Virus record (IMG/VR): IMGVR_UViG_3300017917_002401
Coordinates: 25,128-89,127 of that record
DNA: 64,000 nt
Source of the DNA: a virus
Direction: 5' to 3' (one strand)
This document shows positions 18,712-28,854 of this stretch, piece after piece. The notes under the pieces were generated by a model that searched no databases, had not been told where the DNA came from, and saw only the letters and a list, made by a program, of their open reading frames with translations. The translations under genes and the position numbers were made by a program. Each line of letters begins with the position of its first letter. Within the stretch, counting starts at the first letter, position 1.

Positions 18712-21700
18712 ATGGCAGACATTGAAGTTTCCTTTAGTTTATCAGACAATGGTACAATTAAAGATAAGGTTAAAAGTGCCCGTGACCTTAATCACGAATT
18801 AGATAAACAAGGTAAAATTTTATCAAAACTAAATTCACCACGTTCTAGCTACAAGCAATCAATGGGCGAAGGCGAAGGTGTTGAATATGGTGTTGCGCGT
18901 GGAGCTGTGGGTACTGGAGCTGCTGGTCGCGATTTCGCTAAACAGGCACAAGGTCTAGGTGGTTTAGTTCACGTTTACGCTACCTTTGCAGCTAACCTTT
19001 TCGCCGTTGGCGCAGCATTTCGTGCATTAAGCGACGCAGCCGATACTACCAATATGATTAAAGGTATGGATCAGCTAGGTGCCGCTACAGGTAAATCGCT
19101 TGGCACAATTGCTAAAAGACTAGTAGAAACTACAGATGGTGCAATTTCTTTTAGAGACGCTATTGAAGCTACTACTAAAGGTGCTGCTGCTGGTTTAAGC
19201 TCCGTCCAAATGAATCAAATGGCCGAGGTAGCCAAAAAAGCATCTCAGTCTCTTGGCATATCTATGCCTGACGCTCTAAGTCGTCTAAGTCGTGGTATCT
19301 CTAAACTAGAGCCCGAATTACTAGATGAATTGGGCTTATATACAAAAATAGATAAAGCCACACAAGATTACGCTAGAACTATTGGTAAAACTGCGACTAC
19401 TCTAACCGATTTTGAAAAGCGTCAAGCCTTTGCTAACGCTGTACTAAAAGAAGGTCTTGACAAATTTGCAGCTATAGATTTAGCTGCTAATCCTTACGAC
19501 AAGCTATTGGCTAGCTTAAAGAATGTAGGCCAACAAGCTCTAGAAATGGTAAACGTAATTTTAGGTCCTTTAGTAACCTTACTAGCAGCAAGCCCTAGTG
19601 GTTTAATGGCGGTGTTAACTGGCATCAGTGTTTTACTATTAAAACAAGCCATCCCAGCCCTAGGCCAGTATCGTGAAAGTTTAGCTAGAACAGCAGAATC
19701 AAGTCGTTTACAATTTACTAAAATCTATAAAGATCAACAAGCTTCTATAGGTGAAATGGCAGGAAGTGCTGCTGTAAGTGCAGAAGCCGCATACAGAAGT
19801 TCTAGCAGAGTATTAAATAAAACAAAAGAATTAGCTAGATCAGCAGCACAGTTTGAAGATACCGCTAAAATGAAGTGGTCAGAGCTAGCTGCAAAAGATC
19901 CTTTTGAGCTAACTCCTCAAGAGTTAAAGTCTTTAGATAATAGAGTAAAAACACTTGCAAGAAGTAACAAAGACCAAGCAGATTTATTAAGAGCACATAT
20001 TAAAGAGATAAAAACATTAAGAGCAGAAGCTACAAAAGCTGGTGATATAGCCCAGGAACGTATAGAACGAAAAGCTTCAGGGCCTTTGTCTACTGTTGGT
20101 GCTAATGAGATTATTTATCGTAGAGAAATGACGAATGCTGTTGCAGCAAGTATTAAAAGTACTGTTGCTGAAACTCAGGCACTTTATGGTGCAAGAGCCG
20201 CTTTTGCTCAATTAAGTGATGAGCTTAATAAAGCTAAAGCAGGTATGCAAAAAGTACAAGTTGGTACTGACGAAGCTGGTAATGCTATAATGGAAACGGC
20301 CCCTAAGATGGGCAAAGTTAAAGCAGGTTTAACAGGTTTATCAGCAGCTTTCGGTATTGTAACTACTAAAATCGGCACAACATTAAATGCTCTTAGTCCT
20401 TGGTTAGTAGGTTTAGGTTTAGCAGCAGAAGCTTTAAGTTTATTTGACTCTTGGATGTCAAAAACAGCCCGTGAACAGGAAGCATTTAGTAAAGCTCTTG
20501 CTGGTATCTCTGATAGCGTAGATAATGCAACTAGAACTATAGATATCTTACGAAAGAAAGGTGCAGTAGAATCTGCAACTATTTCTGGGGTATTTGCACT
20601 ATCCAATGCTATGAGTGAGCTAACTACTTCGGTAGAATTAGCTTTATACGCAAATCAGCAACTTAAATCTGTTATGGAAGGCAGCTGGTGGGATACAGCA
20701 AAGAATAACGTATTAAAATTATTCGGTGCTGATATAGACACTAAATTAGCAGAAAATCTTACAAAAAGCTTAGAGTCTAGTCTACAAATATTTGCTCAAT
20801 CTGGTAAATACGAAAAAGCTAGTGCAGCGTTTAAAAAAGCTTTAGGACTAGAAACTTTAGATACTACTTCTGTAACTAAAGCATTTAAAAATAGTACCGA
20901 AGCTCAAAAAGCATTTGAACAAGCACAAAAAGAATTAAATGGTGAATTAGCTGCATCTAACGGCCGATTACAGTCATTTAAAACAGCTACAGAAAATTCT
21001 ACCAAAGCTTATCAAGAATTTATACAAAGTACAGCAAATAATAATCCTTTATTTAAACTAGGTGCTGCTTTAGAAGATGTAGCAAACTCTATGCAAGGAG
21101 TTTTAAAAGGCGGACTAGAGGATGTTAATGCCGCTTTTGATGATTTAGTTAAACACCCTGAAAAGTTTACTTTATTCGGTCAGAAATTCGTAGAACAGTT
21201 TGTAGAGATCAGAGGTGAATTTGCCAAAACTTATGAAGCTCAGCAGCGTTATATTGCTAATGTAGCAAAATTAGATCAACAAGCTGAGCAAGTGCGTGCC
21301 CGACTAATAGAAGCTCAAGCCAGAAAAGATGCTGGTAAAGCGGGTAGCCGTACTAATGTATTTATTTCTAATGCTCAACAAGAGCTAGAAAACATAAATC
21401 GACAAAAACAAAGTTTAAATGCTCCTGATACTCAAGTAATTGTTCGTACTACAGAGTTATTTAGAGAAGGTGCAATTGAAGCCTTTACTCGTGGTGCAGA
21501 TCTTATTAATAAGGCACTTGGCCAAGCGTCTGAACGTGCAGCTATTACTATTGCTCAAGCAAAATTAGGCGGTTTAACTGGTGAAAGACAGGCTCAAGAA
21601 GCAACAAGATTAAAACAACAAGAATTACAACTTCAATTAAGTGCTATTAATACAAATATAGACTTAATTAGAAGTCAGGAAGAATTAAAAGCTACGATAG

Positions 21701-23412
21701 ATTTAAGTAATGCTATTGCAATGGCTTCTGATAAAGAAGGTAAAACCGGCGAACAAGCTAACATGGCACAGGCCGAGTTAGTAGCTGCTGCTACTTTCAA
21801 GAAAATGTTGTCTGAAGGCGGCAGAGGTAAACTAGAGTTTAAAACTACAGGTAACGAACTTGCTGATGCTCTATTAAAACTAAAACTAGTCGGAACAAAT
21901 AGACAGATTGCTCAACAAGAGGCTTCTGCTATTAAAGTTCGAGGTGAGCAAGCTGCGGAAACGATTGCTGGCAGACGCGCTATTAGAGAAGGTCAGTTAA
22001 AAGACTTAGAAAAGATAGTTAGTATTAACAGTGACATTATACAGCAAGAAGTAGCTAAGTATAATATTATTCAGAGTATAAACGGTGCAGCTACAGTAGA
22101 AACAGCACAACGCGCAATTATTCTAGAAAATGATATTTTAGAAACTAAGCAAATGTTGGAAAGACAGGCTGTTCAAGTAGCAATACGGAATGCAACTGAA
22201 GCAGGAAATGCCAAAGAAATTGCTTTTCAAAAGGATTATTTAGCTAAGGTTATTGAACGACAGGCAGGTGAACGCGATAATAAAGGTATTCAAGATAGAA
22301 ATAAACTAATTGAAATACAGCTTGATACTGAAACTAAACTTAAGCAGTTAAAATTTGAACAAAATGACTTAGTTCTAAAAGGTACTGGTGAAGAAATAGC
22401 AAGAAATCAAGATATTCTTGGTATTAAGAATTCTTTATATTTAATTAGTTCACAAGAATACGAGCAAGAAAGAAATCGTTTAACAGTTCAAGCTGCTTTA
22501 AACAGTTTTGCACGCGAAGAACTAAAGCTACAAAAAGATAAAGCCGCAGCAATCAGCGAAGTACAGTCTAGAATTGATAAAGCTGCTTCTGATCCATCTG
22601 CTTTAAATAGATTAAACCTTGAAAAAGAAGGTATTGAGAAAAGATTTAAGTTAGAAGAAGAAGGATTGGCAAAAGCCAAACAAGGAAAACTAGAAGCTAT
22701 AGCCCTAGATCAGTCTATGTCTGATAAAATGAAGGGATATTCTAATATAGTAGAGAATGCTTTTGTAAGTATGGGTGATGCTATTGCTGAATTCGCAAAA
22801 ACAGGTAAACTAAACTTCAAAGGTTTAGTAGACAGCATGATTGCTGACCTAATAAGATTTGAACTGCAGCAGCAAATGAAATCTTTATACGGTGGCTTAG
22901 GCGGTCTGGGAGGATTAACTGGTCTAATAGGTGGATGGTTAAATCCTACAGGTGCTGCTAATGCTCCTGGAGGTAGTAAATTTGGTATGGATCTTGGTTT
23001 TGATACAGTCAATGCTAAGGGTGCTGTATACAATGCGGGCTTGCAAATGTTTGCAAAAGGTGGTGCATTCACTAATAGCATTGTAAACGACCCTACTGTG
23101 TTTAAGTTTGCACAAGGCACAGGCATAATGGGTGAAGCAGGACCCGAAGCCATCGTGCCCCTAAAGCGCGACAGCAACGGCAACCTAGGTGTTCGCACAA
23201 ATCAGCAACAAGCACCTCAAACTAGCGTAGTTGTTAATAACTATGGTAGCGAGAAGGCAACTACTCGTGAAACTACCGATAGCAACGGAAATCGTAAGAT
23301 TGAAGTTATTATTGGAGATATGGTAGCTCAAGAAGTAGGACGCACAGGAAGTAATACACAACAAGCACTGGGCAGTACTTTTGGAACGAGACCTGCACTA
23401 GCAAGGAGATAA
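18712..23412 (+). CDS. Tail tape measure protein
   Basis: 1566 residues, mostly helical, starting MADIEVSFSLSDNGTIKDKV. Hydrophobic segments at about 80-105, 280-312 and 555-580 are the usual putative membrane-crossing parts for DNA injection; the middle (about 820-1390) is long coiled coil rich in Gln, Lys and Glu. The C-terminus has the lambda gpH signature (GTGIMGEAGPEAIVPLKRDSNG...). In the tail tube it sets length and helps DNA passage. At about 1.5 A per residue the tail would be roughly 230 nm. It has its own consensus promoter and a GGAGG ribosome site. No lytic transglycosylase domain is evident. Confidence 0.96.
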   Translation: MADIEVSFSLSDNGTIKDKVKSARDLNHELDKQGKILSKLNSPRSSYKQSMGEGEGVEYGVARGAVGTGAAGRDFAKQAQGLGGLVHVYATFAANLFAVGAAFRALSDAADTTNMIKGMDQLGAATGKSLGTIAKRLVETTDGAISFRDAIEATTKGAAAGLSSVQMNQMAEVAKKASQSLGISMPDALSRLSRGISKLEPELLDELGLYTKIDKATQDYARTIGKTATTLTDFEKRQAFANAVLKEGLDKFAAIDLAANPYDKLLASLKNVGQQALEMVNVILGPLVTLLAASPSGLMAVLTGISVLLLKQAIPALGQYRESLARTAESSRLQFTKIYKDQQASIGEMAGSAAVSAEAAYRSSSRVLNKTKELARSAAQFEDTAKMKWSELAAKDPFELTPQELKSLDNRVKTLARSNKDQADLLRAHIKEIKTLRAEATKAGDIAQERIERKASGPLSTVGANEIIYRREMTNAVAASIKSTVAETQALYGARAAFAQLSDELNKAKAGMQKVQVGTDEAGNAIMETAPKMGKVKAGLTGLSAAFGIVTTKIGTTLNALSPWLVGLGLAAEALSLFDSWMSKTAREQEAFSKALAGISDSVDNATRTIDILRKKGAVESATISGVFALSNAMSELTTSVELALYANQQLKSVMEGSWWDTAKNNVLKLFGADIDTKLAENLTKSLESSLQIFAQSGKYEKASAAFKKALGLETLDTTSVTKAFKNSTEAQKAFEQAQKELNGELAASNGRLQSFKTATENSTKAYQEFIQSTANNNPLFKLGAALEDVANSMQGVLKGGLEDVNAAFDDLVKHPEKFTLFGQKFVEQFVEIRGEFAKTYEAQQRYIANVAKLDQQAEQVRARLIEAQARKDAGKAGSRTNVFISNAQQELENINRQKQSLNAPDTQVIVRTTELFREGAIEAFTRGADLINKALGQASERAAITIAQAKLGGLTGERQAQEATRLKQQELQLQLSAINTNIDLIRSQEELKATIDLSNAIAMASDKEGKTGEQANMAQAELVAAATFKKMLSEGGRGKLEFKTTGNELADALLKLKLVGTNRQIAQQEASAIKVRGEQAAETIAGRRAIREGQLKDLEKIVSINSDIIQQEVAKYNIIQSINGAATVETAQRAIILENDILETKQMLERQAVQVAIRNATEAGNAKEIAFQKDYLAKVIERQAGERDNKGIQDRNKLIEIQLDTETKLKQLKFEQNDLVLKGTGEEIARNQDILGIKNSLYLISSQEYEQERNRLTVQAALNSFAREELKLQKDKAAAISEVQSRIDKAASDPSALNRLNLEKEGIEKRFKLEEEGLAKAKQGKLEAIALDQSMSDKMKGYSNIVENAFVSMGDAIAEFAKTGKLNFKGLVDSMIADLIRFELQQQMKSLYGGLGGLGGLTGLIGGWLNPTGAANAPGGSKFGMDLGFDTVNAKGAVYNAGLQMFAKGGAFTNSIVNDPTVFKFAQGTGIMGEAGPEAIVPLKRDSNGNLGVRTNQQQAPQTSVVVNNYGSEKATTRETTDSNGNRKIEVIIGDMVAQEVGRTGSNTQQALGSTFGTRPALARR

Positions 23413-23415
23413 AAT

Positions 23416-23775
23416 ATGGCTTTACCAGTATGGCCTACAAGCCTACCACAAGCTCCGCAAAAAGGTTTCAATGAATCCCTGGGAATGAATATAATTCGTT
23501 CCCAGACGGATTTAGGGCCTGCTAAGCAGCGCAGACGTGGTGTCAGTCCTAATACTATGGACGTATCATTTATTTTAACAACAGACCAAGCCCAGACCTT
23601 AGAGACCTTTATCCTAGATACTCTAAGTGGAGTTAAGCGATTTATATTTAAACATCCACGAACTACTCAAAACGTAGAAGTACGTGTGGTTAATCAAAGT
23701 GGTAATTTATATAAGTTGCAATACTTAGCTCCTGGGTATTGGACTGCCAATATGGTTTTTGAAATACTGCCATGA
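23416..23775 (+). CDS. Minor tail protein, lambda gpM-like
   Basis: 119 residues: MALPVWPTSLPQAPQKGFNE, RRRGVSPNTMDVSFILTTDQAQTLETF, and a final strand-rich GNLYKLQYLAPGYWTANMVFEIL. This is the pattern of the phage minor tail (gpM / HK97 gp19-like) distal-tail family. It is the first tip protein after the tape measure and is overlapped by the next gene (ATGA). It joins the tube end to the tip complex. Confidence 0.85.
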   Translation: MALPVWPTSLPQAPQKGFNESLGMNIIRSQTDLGPAKQRRRGVSPNTMDVSFILTTDQAQTLETFILDTLSGVKRFIFKHPRTTQNVEVRVVNQSGNLYKLQYLAPGYWTANMVFEILP

Positions 23776-24341
23776 GTAGATTAAGCACATTATCAGCAGC
23801 CGCTATTAAAGCGATGTTTTCGTCAGAAACTGACGATAGATTAATAATGCTTATTACTATATATGATCCAAATGATCCGAGCCAGCCTATAATTAGACTG
23901 GCTGATGGATTTACTCAACGATTAATTAGTAATAATGCAGGAGATATTTCTGGTCAGCCAATTACAACAGATGATGAAGTAATATATGGCGTAGTATCCA
24001 GAAATCATAATTATGTATTTATTCCTATGCAAATACAAACTCCTGGAGAACAGGAGACTGGCGTTAGTAATTGTTCTTTAACAATTAATTATGTAACTCC
24101 TGAAATGATTGAGTTAATTCGATCATATGTGCATAGTCCCGCAAAAGTAAATATAGAACTAGTATTAGCAGGCAGTACTACTAGTCCAGATACTGTAGAG
24201 GCACAGTTTTCTGGATTTTATGCTACTAATATATCGTATAATGCGGAGTCCATTAATGTGGAGCTAACTATGATAGACTATACAAGGGAACCTTTTCCTT
24301 GTTATAGTTTTATTCCAAGCTATTTTCCGGGATTATTCTAA
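23772..24341 (+). CDS. Minor tail protein, gpL-like (DUF1833 type)
   Basis: 189 residues: LITIYDPNDPSQPIIRLADG, YFIPM-like strands (NYVFIPMQIQTPGEQETGVSN), then SLTINYVTPEMIELIRSYVHSP and a final ELTMIDYTREPFPCYSF. The strand pattern and closing motif match the DUF1833/gpL group of tail-tip proteins. Lambda gpL carries a C-terminal iron-sulphur domain; here only one Cys lies near the end (PCYSF), so that domain is absent. Overlaps both neighbours. Confidence 0.8.
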   Translation: MSRLSTLSAAAIKAMFSSETDDRLIMLITIYDPNDPSQPIIRLADGFTQRLISNNAGDISGQPITTDDEVIYGVVSRNHNYVFIPMQIQTPGEQETGVSNCSLTINYVTPEMIELIRSYVHSPAKVNIELVLAGSTTSPDTVEAQFSGFYATNISYNAESINVELTMIDYTREPFPCYSFIPSYFPGLF

Positions 24342-27300
24342 TGAATTACGAAAAGTATATAGGTTTACCTTATAAAGAATTAGGCAGAGATGTAACTGGT
24401 ATTGATTGTTGGGGATTAGTACGCCTATTCTATAAACAAGAATTAGGTATAGATTTACCTAGCTATGCTGACCTGTATACAAGCAGTAGAGACCCAGATC
24501 TTCCGGCTACAATAGAATCTCATAAAGATTCGTGGCTTCTATCTGATACTGCTGATATTGGTGATGTATGTTTATTTAATATATATGGCGAACCACTACA
24601 TGTAGGCATATATATTGGCAATAATAAGTTTATTCACGCACGCGATGGCAAAGACTCCGTCGTAGAAAGCTTAGATAGCACTCAATGGTCAAAAAGATTT
24701 CAAGGGTTTTATAAGTACACCCCAAAATTATTAGAATTAGTTGGATCGCCACACCCACTGAAAACCTCTGTAGTACATGAAAAGGCTGTTGTAGGTGATA
24801 CAGTATTAGAACTAACAAAATATATTAAGCAAAAATATACTATAAGTGACAAAATAGAGAGTCGTTTGGTAGTTTTAATTAATGGCAACCATGTTCCTCA
24901 AGACCAATGGGCACAAACAAAACTAAATGCCGGAGATTCAGTAGCGTATAAAATTTTAGCTGAAGGTAACGGTGGCAGGATGTTGCTTATGGCAGCTGTA
25001 ATGATTGCTGCTGTAATGACTGGTCAAATATATGGTGCTGAAATCGCCACTGCTCTTGGTACTTCTCAGGCAGTAGGTACAGCTCTGGTAACAATGACGG
25101 TTAATATGGTTGGTATGGCTTTGGTTAATGCCATTGCTCCAATCCGTACACCTGACCCTAATGCTGCAGGAACTCCACGAGGCTTAAATCTTTTTTCAGG
25201 TTCCAGCAACCAAATCAATCGTTTTGGATCTATTCCAGTTGTCCTAGGTCGTATGCGTGTAACAGGCGTGCATGGTGCTACGCCTTATATTGACACACTA
25301 ACAGATACAACACTAATGAATATGTTAATTGTATGGGGTTTTGGTCCTCTTACAATTGAAGACTTACGCATTGGCGTGAATCCAATACAAAACTATTACG
25401 ATAAAGAATTTGCACAAAATATTCCAGGACCCGTACACTTGTATGGTTATGCTGGTGAAGATGATACTGAATTTAATAAAATCTATGGTGGTGACGTAGA
25501 ACAAGCCAATGTATCTGCCGTAGAACTGGTAAATAATACAGAAGATGGTAATCCTTGGCAAAACGTTGCTTTAGCTAATCCTTGTAGTGAACTAGGAATT
25601 GCCTTTTCTTTTCCCGAAGGCATGCGCCAGTTAGTAACTAGTGGTGAAGGTGCCGGTAATATAAATACTGCTACAGCTTATGTAGAAGTACAAGTACGCA
25701 AGTATGATACAGATCCAGCTACAAATGAGTATGCTTGGGAATCTGCAACACCATATAACTTATTGTCTTATAACAACACTGCTCAAAGTGGTGTGGTCTA
25801 TGGTATTGATAAAATACTGGGTAAATTATCTATTCGTAGAACCGGTTATGTTGTAGATACTCCGCTATATAAAGACTATGCAATCTGTTTAACACCAGGT
25901 GGCGGCTATGCTGTCCTAGAAGGTGCTGGTTACGATACTTACGGCGAAGCAATTGCCGACGATATCCTAGAACTTTACCATAATAATACATACGGTAGCT
26001 TAATTGGTACAGATAATAATTTTAGTAAAACACCAGTAATTCCTGCTAGTTATATTAAAATGTATAGTTTTACTATGTATGAGGGAGCTATATACCAGAT
26101 ACCTCAGTATGGTAATCAAGAAGACCCAAATCTCGTAACCAGTTATGTAACTACATTGGTTAGTTACTTATCTAGTTACGACCACATTGGCTTAGAGTTT
26201 GAATCTACTCAAAAAACTGATGGTGGGACAGTATATGCCACCCAAATAAAAGTAAAAACCGGCAGAATTTATAATACACTACTAGATAATAATGCACAAG
26301 GTACTGTGGAAGCAGTATTTGATAGCAGAGAGTTATTAAGCAGCTCTGTTATTGTGCCTGGATCATATAGTGGCTGGAGTGGTATCCTTAAAACTTTTGG
26401 CGTCTGGGCAGCAGACGTTGCAGGACAAGCACCACTTACTTTTTCAGCTGTTAAAAATAATGTAGTTTTTAAATATAGTGGATATTACCTAATCACAGGC
26501 TCAGCTGATGATGAGGGTGCCGTGTATATTGATAACCGTCCCGCACTGTTAATGAGTAATCCTGCATATGCATCAGAAATGACTAATATGATGTATGTAG
26601 AAGCAGGTACTTATCCTGTGCGCGTTACTGGTAAAAATAGTGGTGGTTTAGCTGCCGTAGCTGCTAAAATTACTTATCAATCTACCGGAGGTCTAAACAA
26701 CTTACCAAAGCCAAGTACTATTTTAGCATTTGGTGAGCCTGGATTCTATAATAAGCGTCGCGATGCTTTTAACTTTGTGTATCGCATCAAAAATCTTCCA
26801 AGAGCAAAGTACGAAATACGTGTTCGCCGAATTAACTCGGATGTTATTGAGCCTACAAACAATGTGCGAAACTTCCACAAAGTTCAGTTATTCTCAGTAA
26901 CTGGTTACGACTATAACTATGTAGAAGCAGATGGTACAATTGTTCCAATTCGACCAATTAAAGATCTACCTGGAAGCGGTACTAACAAAGCTTATTTAGC
27001 TAGAACCGCTATTCGTATCCAAAGTACCAATAAAGCCAATGGCACTGTAGACGGCGTAAACGCTGTTGTACAGACTATGTGTAAAGTTTGGGACAGCAGT
27101 ACACAGACTTGGAAACCAAATACTGCAACAAGTAATCCAGCTGCATTATTCCGATATGTGTTAACCCACCCTGCAAATGCATATCGCATAGAAGAAAGCG
27201 AAGTGGCTAGCAGAATAGATTTAGTTGCTATTCAAGAGTGGTATGAGTTTTGCCGAACACATAATCCGCCGCTGGAGTATAACAGTGTAATGACTAATAC

Positions 27301-28846
27301 TCAGAGTGTAATGGATGTTCTGCGCGATATTTGTGCCGCCGGTCTAGCTAGTCCAAATTATGTAGACGGTAAGTGGACTGTGGTTGTTGATAAGCCTCGC
27401 AGTTATGTAACACAATACTTTACTCCACATAACAGCTGGGGATTTGAAGCTACAAAACTATTGCCACGTATTCCACACGCATTCCGTGTAAGTTTTGCGA
27501 ATAAAAATAAAGCATATCAACCAGATGAGCGTATAGTTTATAATTACGGATATAACTCCTCAACTGCTTCTGTGTTTGAAGAATTACATTTACCTGGTGT
27601 AACAGATCCTGACCAAGCTGTATTTATGGCTCGCTGGCACCTTGCACAGATTAAACTACGTCCTGAACGTTACACTATTAATACCGATTTCGAATACTTA
27701 GTATGTAATCGAGGTGATTTAGTACGAGTTACTCACGATGTTCCACTATGGGGCACTGGCAGTGGTCGTATAAAGTCTATTAGTGGTAATGTGCTAGAGT
27801 TAACTGAACCAGTACAATTAAATCCTGCAAAACAATATCAAATTCGTATTCGTACTAATACTGGCAGTTCTGTGGTACTAGCCATTGCAAGTGTAAATAC
27901 TGCAGGCTTATACGATACTATAACAGCAACTGTTTCTATTCCATTAAGTGTTGAGTCCGATAACTTATTTATGCTTGGTGAAGTTGGGCATGAAACTCAA
28001 CAATTAGTGGTTTTAAGTATTGAAACTTCTTCAAACACTTCTGCCAGAATCACGTTAATGGATTATTCCAGTGAGATTTATACAGCTGATCTAACAGACT
28101 TATTAATATTTGATCCCAATATTAGTGGTGTAAGTAATCCTATAGTTCGTAGTACTATTACCAAAGCTCCTACAATTACAGGCGTTACAACAGATGACGC
28201 ACTAAGTGAAGAAATCTCTAGTGGAACATATCAAAACGTAACTATAGTTAGTTTTGCTAATAGTCCGAACTTGACTGTTGAAGCTACCAGAGTTCAGCTA
28301 CAATGCGTAGTAGGCAATTCCGAGTTAGAAGACAGCAGCCCAGCTTCTACTGTTTATACTAATAAAGAGTCCGGAAGTTTTACAGTCACAGGTCTAAGAT
28401 CTATGACTATGTATAAGTTCCGAGCTAGATACGTTAACTCAACTGGTACTATTGTTGGTCCTTGGTCTGATATTTTTTACGCAACAGTTACAGGTAAAAC
28501 AATAAATAGAGCAATTGTAAATACAGTAGATCTATCTATGGATAGTACTTATTTAATTGCAAAAGTAACCGATATGTCTAATAAGCCAACAAACTTTAAG
28601 ACATACGAATACAGGTTCTATAAAGATACTGGTACTGAAGATTTCTGGGACTTAGATCCTGTAACTAATAATATCTACATAGTACAAAGCTTAGCTGAAG
28701 CTAGACTTAATCTGTTGGATATACCTCAACCTAGAATATCCGCAGCAGGCATAACTTATCGTGTAGCTTGCAGAGCTTTAGATACAAATAATAATTATAG
28801 TAGTGATAGCGCATTAGGTACTATCGTGGTAACTACAATAACTTAA
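24341..28846 (+). CDS. Fused NlpC/P60 peptidase, gpI-like and central tail tip protein (gpJ-like)
   Basis: 1501 residues. Residues 1-125 are an NlpC/P60 cysteine peptidase: GIDCWGLV with Cys23, HVGIYIGNNKFIHA with His87 and His99. Residues about 140-215 look like the ubiquitin-like domain of lambda gpI, followed by a hydrophobic Ala/Met/Gly stretch (about 215-260). From about 275 (GSIPVVLGRMRVTG) to the end is the gpJ-type hub with fibronectin-like repeats at the C-terminus. In lambda these are three genes, K, I and J. The enzyme part probably cuts peptidoglycan during DNA entry. The gene starts on the stop codon of the previous one. Confidence 0.92.
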   Translation: MNYEKYIGLPYKELGRDVTGIDCWGLVRLFYKQELGIDLPSYADLYTSSRDPDLPATIESHKDSWLLSDTADIGDVCLFNIYGEPLHVGIYIGNNKFIHARDGKDSVVESLDSTQWSKRFQGFYKYTPKLLELVGSPHPLKTSVVHEKAVVGDTVLELTKYIKQKYTISDKIESRLVVLINGNHVPQDQWAQTKLNAGDSVAYKILAEGNGGRMLLMAAVMIAAVMTGQIYGAEIATALGTSQAVGTALVTMTVNMVGMALVNAIAPIRTPDPNAAGTPRGLNLFSGSSNQINRFGSIPVVLGRMRVTGVHGATPYIDTLTDTTLMNMLIVWGFGPLTIEDLRIGVNPIQNYYDKEFAQNIPGPVHLYGYAGEDDTEFNKIYGGDVEQANVSAVELVNNTEDGNPWQNVALANPCSELGIAFSFPEGMRQLVTSGEGAGNINTATAYVEVQVRKYDTDPATNEYAWESATPYNLLSYNNTAQSGVVYGIDKILGKLSIRRTGYVVDTPLYKDYAICLTPGGGYAVLEGAGYDTYGEAIADDILELYHNNTYGSLIGTDNNFSKTPVIPASYIKMYSFTMYEGAIYQIPQYGNQEDPNLVTSYVTTLVSYLSSYDHIGLEFESTQKTDGGTVYATQIKVKTGRIYNTLLDNNAQGTVEAVFDSRELLSSSVIVPGSYSGWSGILKTFGVWAADVAGQAPLTFSAVKNNVVFKYSGYYLITGSADDEGAVYIDNRPALLMSNPAYASEMTNMMYVEAGTYPVRVTGKNSGGLAAVAAKITYQSTGGLNNLPKPSTILAFGEPGFYNKRRDAFNFVYRIKNLPRAKYEIRVRRINSDVIEPTNNVRNFHKVQLFSVTGYDYNYVEADGTIVPIRPIKDLPGSGTNKAYLARTAIRIQSTNKANGTVDGVNAVVQTMCKVWDSSTQTWKPNTATSNPAALFRYVLTHPANAYRIEESEVASRIDLVAIQEWYEFCRTHNPPLEYNSVMTNTQSVMDVLRDICAAGLASPNYVDGKWTVVVDKPRSYVTQYFTPHNSWGFEATKLLPRIPHAFRVSFANKNKAYQPDERIVYNYGYNSSTASVFEELHLPGVTDPDQAVFMARWHLAQIKLRPERYTINTDFEYLVCNRGDLVRVTHDVPLWGTGSGRIKSISGNVLELTEPVQLNPAKQYQIRIRTNTGSSVVLAIASVNTAGLYDTITATVSIPLSVESDNLFMLGEVGHETQQLVVLSIETSSNTSARITLMDYSSEIYTADLTDLLIFDPNISGVSNPIVRSTITKAPTITGVTTDDALSEEISSGTYQNVTIVSFANSPNLTVEATRVQLQCVVGNSELEDSSPASTVYTNKESGSFTVTGLRSMTMYKFRARYVNSTGTIVGPWSDIFYATVTGKTINRAIVNTVDLSMDSTYLIAKVTDMSNKPTNFKTYEYRFYKDTGTEDFWDLDPVTNNIYIVQSLAEARLNLLDIPQPRISAAGITYRVACRALDTNNNYSSDSALGTIVVTTIT

Positions 28847-28854
28847 GGAAACTT

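Noticed and set aside
20208-23198. Long minus-strand frames inside the tape measure gene (132 and 162 residues).
   Set aside because: They are shadows of the biased codons of the plus-strand gene, without start signals.
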